NCBI GenBank assembly: GCA_937921865.1
Contig: CAKZWF010000001.1
Span: forward strand, 1-34,422
From: an uncultured Pseudomonadales bacterium
GTDB taxonomy: Bacteria; Pseudomonadota; Gammaproteobacteria; Pseudomonadales; Azotimanducaceae
Length of the DNA stretch: 34,422 nucleotides
Direction: 5' to 3'
The translations under genes and the position numbers were made by a program. Of this stretch, positions 32,649 through 34,422 are shown one piece after another. Below the pieces are notes generated by a model. That model had not been told where the DNA came from. It saw only the letters and a list, made by a program, of their open reading frames with translations, and made no database searches. Position 1 is the first letter of the stretch; each line of letters starts with the position of its first letter.

Positions 32649-33416
32649 TCACCAGCGAAACATCACCCCGGCGAAAGGACCGTTGATGGTGATTTCCTTG
32701 ATCACTGTGTCACTACCGATGTCGTAGCTCATATAGCGCCAGCCAAAAAGTGCATCCAGCCGGCTGAATCGGTAGCCGAGTCCTCCCTGAGCGGTCCAGG
32801 TGAAGTCCGACTCGCCAGTTCCGGCATTGACGCTGTACGGAACAAACCACTTGTCAGAAAGATAGTACAGTCCCCTGATACCGACGATAGCATCCCAGTT
32901 GCTTTCAGACACGGACTCATGAACTTTTGTGGAGGGTTCACCCGGCAGTACGGGGTCAACGTCGAACGTGAGATCAGTTTCGATCCAGAAGTAGCGGGCG
33001 CCGGCATACAGCTCAACCTTCTGGGTATCGTTGTCGAGTACTGTGTAGCCGATATTGGGTGTGATGATCCAGGACTGCAGACCGCCTTCTTCAATCGACG
33101 CCAGACCCGGCAGTAGCAGCGCAACGTCGAACGACTTGTTTGAGACATCGAAATAGATGAGGTCAGTCGCCAGCGACCAGCGTCCCCTGTTAACTCGGCC
33201 AGCCGCCATCATGGCGACGTCGAGGTCGCTCAGGATGTCTTCCCGCGTGATCTTGAATTGGCTGCCGTCGGCTGCCTGATTATCAATTACCGGCAGCCAG
33301 CCGTAGATCTGCAGATCTCCGCCCCAGTCATCTTGCTGGGCCGTTGCAGTCGCTGCGCACATGAGTACTGCGACTGCCGCGATATAGCCGGCCCGAAGGT
33401 GCTGTGCCCGGTTCAG
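32649..33416 (-). CDS. Outer-membrane beta-barrel-like protein, probable CTG start
   Basis: A protein of about 255 residues with signal peptide (HLRAGYIAAVAVLMCAATATA, cleavage before QQDDWGG). Alternating beta strands follow with aromatic girdles (LQIYGWLPVI, ATDLIYFDVS, IITPNIGYTV, VELYAGARYFWIE, AIVGIRGLYYL), and a C-terminal Phe-x-Trp strand (FAGVMFRW) marks outer-membrane insertion. The only good ribosome binding site, AAGGGGGGAATAAC, is followed by CTG at 33416-33414, 1 nt after the UbiD stop. GTG 33446 or ATG 33488 would place coding sequence inside the UbiD gene, and ATG 33362 would destroy the signal peptide. It may be a porin-like uptake protein for the cluster's substrate. Confidence 0.78.
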   Translation of the reverse strand: MNRAQHLRAGYIAAVAVLMCAATATAQQDDWGGDLQIYGWLPVIDNQAADGSQFKITREDILSDLDVAMMAAGRVNRGRWSLATDLIYFDVSNKSFDVALLLPGLASIEEGGLQSWIITPNIGYTVLDNDTQKVELYAGARYFWIETDLTFDVDPVLPGEPSTKVHESVSESNWDAIVGIRGLYYLSDKWFVPYSVNAGTGESDFTWTAQGGLGYRFSRLDALFGWRYMSYDIGSDTVIKEITINGPFAGVMFRW

Positions 33417-33417
33417 G

Positions 33418-34422
33418 TTATTCCCCCCTTCCGGTTTCGCCTTCACCAGTCTTGGTGAAGTAGACCCACGGTGTGCTCTGCGAGGCATGCTTCTGCAATA
33501 CCGGGTCTGGCGTGCGGAAGCCCCACTTGTTCCAGTTGGCCAGCACCTTGTCCTGGACGGCCTTCGGCCAGGCCCGCCGGAAGGTCAGAATCCCGGGCTT
33601 GGGTCTGCCAACATGCTCTTCGAGACCGATGCAGCTGTAGATAGCTATCCCCGAGTCGCTTTTAACTTCCTGCCCATCGACGCCAACCCGACCCATGTAG
33701 TCTTCCTTGCTGTGGTAGGCCTCTGTCCCGACGCCGAAATATGGTGAATCGTCAAAGTACCAGACTCCCTTCCTTGGGTGGTTGCGGCCGGCGAAGGCGT
33801 AGGTCACTGCCAGCGGGTCTTCTGGATCGATGTCCTCGCCCACCACCAGGACCTTGGTGAAGCAGCCGCCGATGTGATTCCACCAGATGAATTTACCGAG
33901 CTTGCTCATGAACTCGTCCAGGCTCCAGCCGGTCAGTTCGTGCCAGTCGCCCTTCACCCGCAGCACGAACCAGCTGCCCGAGGACTCGATGGTTGCCAGA
34001 CCGTCGATGACCGGAAAGCCCTCCTTTTTAAGGCTGATCATCACGTCGGCACTGTTGCAGACAGCGATGCCGATCACCGTGCTGTTGGGTGTCACGGCTG
34101 GGACCGCGGTCGGAAGAACCGCGTTGTTTCTGAACGTCACACAGGTGATGTCCTGGCGCGGTTTCGGGAGTCTCTTGTCTTCGAAGTGATAGCCCGCGTG
34201 TTCGCCGTATGGCCCCTCCATGAGCGTCTCCGAAATCGAGACGAAGCCCTCGATGACGATTTCGGCCGTCGCGGGAACCATCAGGTCGTTGGTCTCGCAC
34301 TTGACCATCTCGATCGGCGCGTTGAGCATCTGGCTGGCGATATCGTACTCGTCGACGTAGTCGGGAACGCGGCTGGCGCTCTGCCAGGCACACACCGGCG
34401 GCACGCCGAAGGCGATGGCGAA
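33418..34422 (-). CDS. UbiD family decarboxylase (partial)
   Basis: The C-terminal 334 residues of a UbiD-type (de)carboxylase; the gene runs off the right edge of the window. UbiD enzymes use prenylated FMN to decarboxylate aromatic or alpha,beta-unsaturated acids. The hallmark segment PATAEIVIEG followed by SETLMEGPYGEHAGY carries the catalytic and metal-binding Glu residues. TFRNNAVLPTAVPAVTPN, LATIESSGSWFVLRVKGDWH and KVLVVGEDIDPEDP follow as in the family. The sequence at the edge (AFGVPPV) is internal, so the start is outside. It is the first visible gene of a tight minus-strand run with the outer-membrane protein and two GSTs. A full-length family member is near 450-500 residues. Confidence 0.9.
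   Translation of the reverse strand, partial: FAIAFGVPPVCAWQSASRVPDYVDEYDIASQMLNAPIEMVKCETNDLMVPATAEIVIEGFVSISETLMEGPYGEHAGYHFEDKRLPKPRQDITCVTFRNNAVLPTAVPAVTPNSTVIGIAVCNSADVMISLKKEGFPVIDGLATIESSGSWFVLRVKGDWHELTGWSLDEFMSKLGKFIWWNHIGGCFTKVLVVGEDIDPEDPLAVTYAFAGRNHPRKGVWYFDDSPYFGVGTEAYHSKEDYMGRVGVDGQEVKSDSGIAIYSCIGLEEHVGRPKPGILTFRRAWPKAVQDKVLANWNKWGFRTPDPVLQKHASQSTPWVYFTKTGEGETGRGE

Overview
The window (34,422 bases, GC-rich, densely coded) reads as a chromosomal segment of a free-living, probably marine, gammaproteobacterium. The grounds are tandem winged-helix/NB-ARC/TPR regulators, an RssA-like and a PlpD-like patatin, a relic of a REP-associated transposase with its repeats, ELIC-type ion-channel homology and paired glutathione transferases. 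No rRNA, tRNA, CRISPR array or intact mobile element was seen, so the taxonomy is inference.

Layout. Bases 1-2350 hold an MFS transporter (300-1562) bracketed by two clusters of short direct repeats that share the core CGTGTGTCCCGAT; a decayed RAYT transposase lies beside the second cluster. Bases 2348-7738 are a divergent thiol/redox island. Leftward run an OsmC-like protein, a flavin monooxygenase-like protein and an overlooked 49-codon ORF with a strong ribosome binding site. Rightward run a cysteine synthase-glutaredoxin fusion, an isopenicillin-N-synthase-like Fe(II)/2-oxoglutarate oxygenase and an AhpD/CMD-like protein. Two paralogous STAND-type regulators (7703-12708) follow, the first overlapping the CMD gene tail-to-tail by 36 bp.

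Bases 13251-14993 hold a tiny, very basic protein, a perfect intrinsic-terminator hairpin and an ABC-F ATPase whose ribosome binding site sits directly behind the hairpin. Bases 15046-18928 are a tightly coupled three-gene D-amino-acid cassette on the minus strand: a DUF1611/DgcN-like protein, an ornithine/alanine-racemase-like PLP enzyme and a lipoprotein N-acyl-D-amino-acid deacylase. Bases 19489-20581 hold small genes, including a secreted protein made of six Cys-containing repeats. A secreted FG-GAP/VCBS-type protein (minus strand) and a cytosolic patatin follow, the two separated by a hairpin-forming repeat. An IS6-family transposase relic lies at 23440-23651.

Bases 23759-26573 (plus strand) hold an SRPBCC protein, a benzaldehyde-lyase-like ThDP enzyme and a DUF120 (archaeal-type, CTP-dependent) riboflavin kinase. 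The last is preceded by a degenerate duplicate of part of its own coding sequence. From 26581 to the right edge every gene is on the minus strand: a partial UbiD decarboxylase, an outer-membrane protein, two glutathione transferases, a cation:proton antiporter, a PlpD-like patatin with an outer-membrane barrel and, directly abutting it, an ELIC-like pentameric ligand-gated ion channel.

The strongest candidates for undescribed biology are the patatin/ion-channel pair (with an unusual pore sequence), the DUF1611 + PLP racemase + deacylase cassette, the divergent thiol/redox island with its hidden small ORF, and the six-repeat Cys protein with its 55-aa partner.
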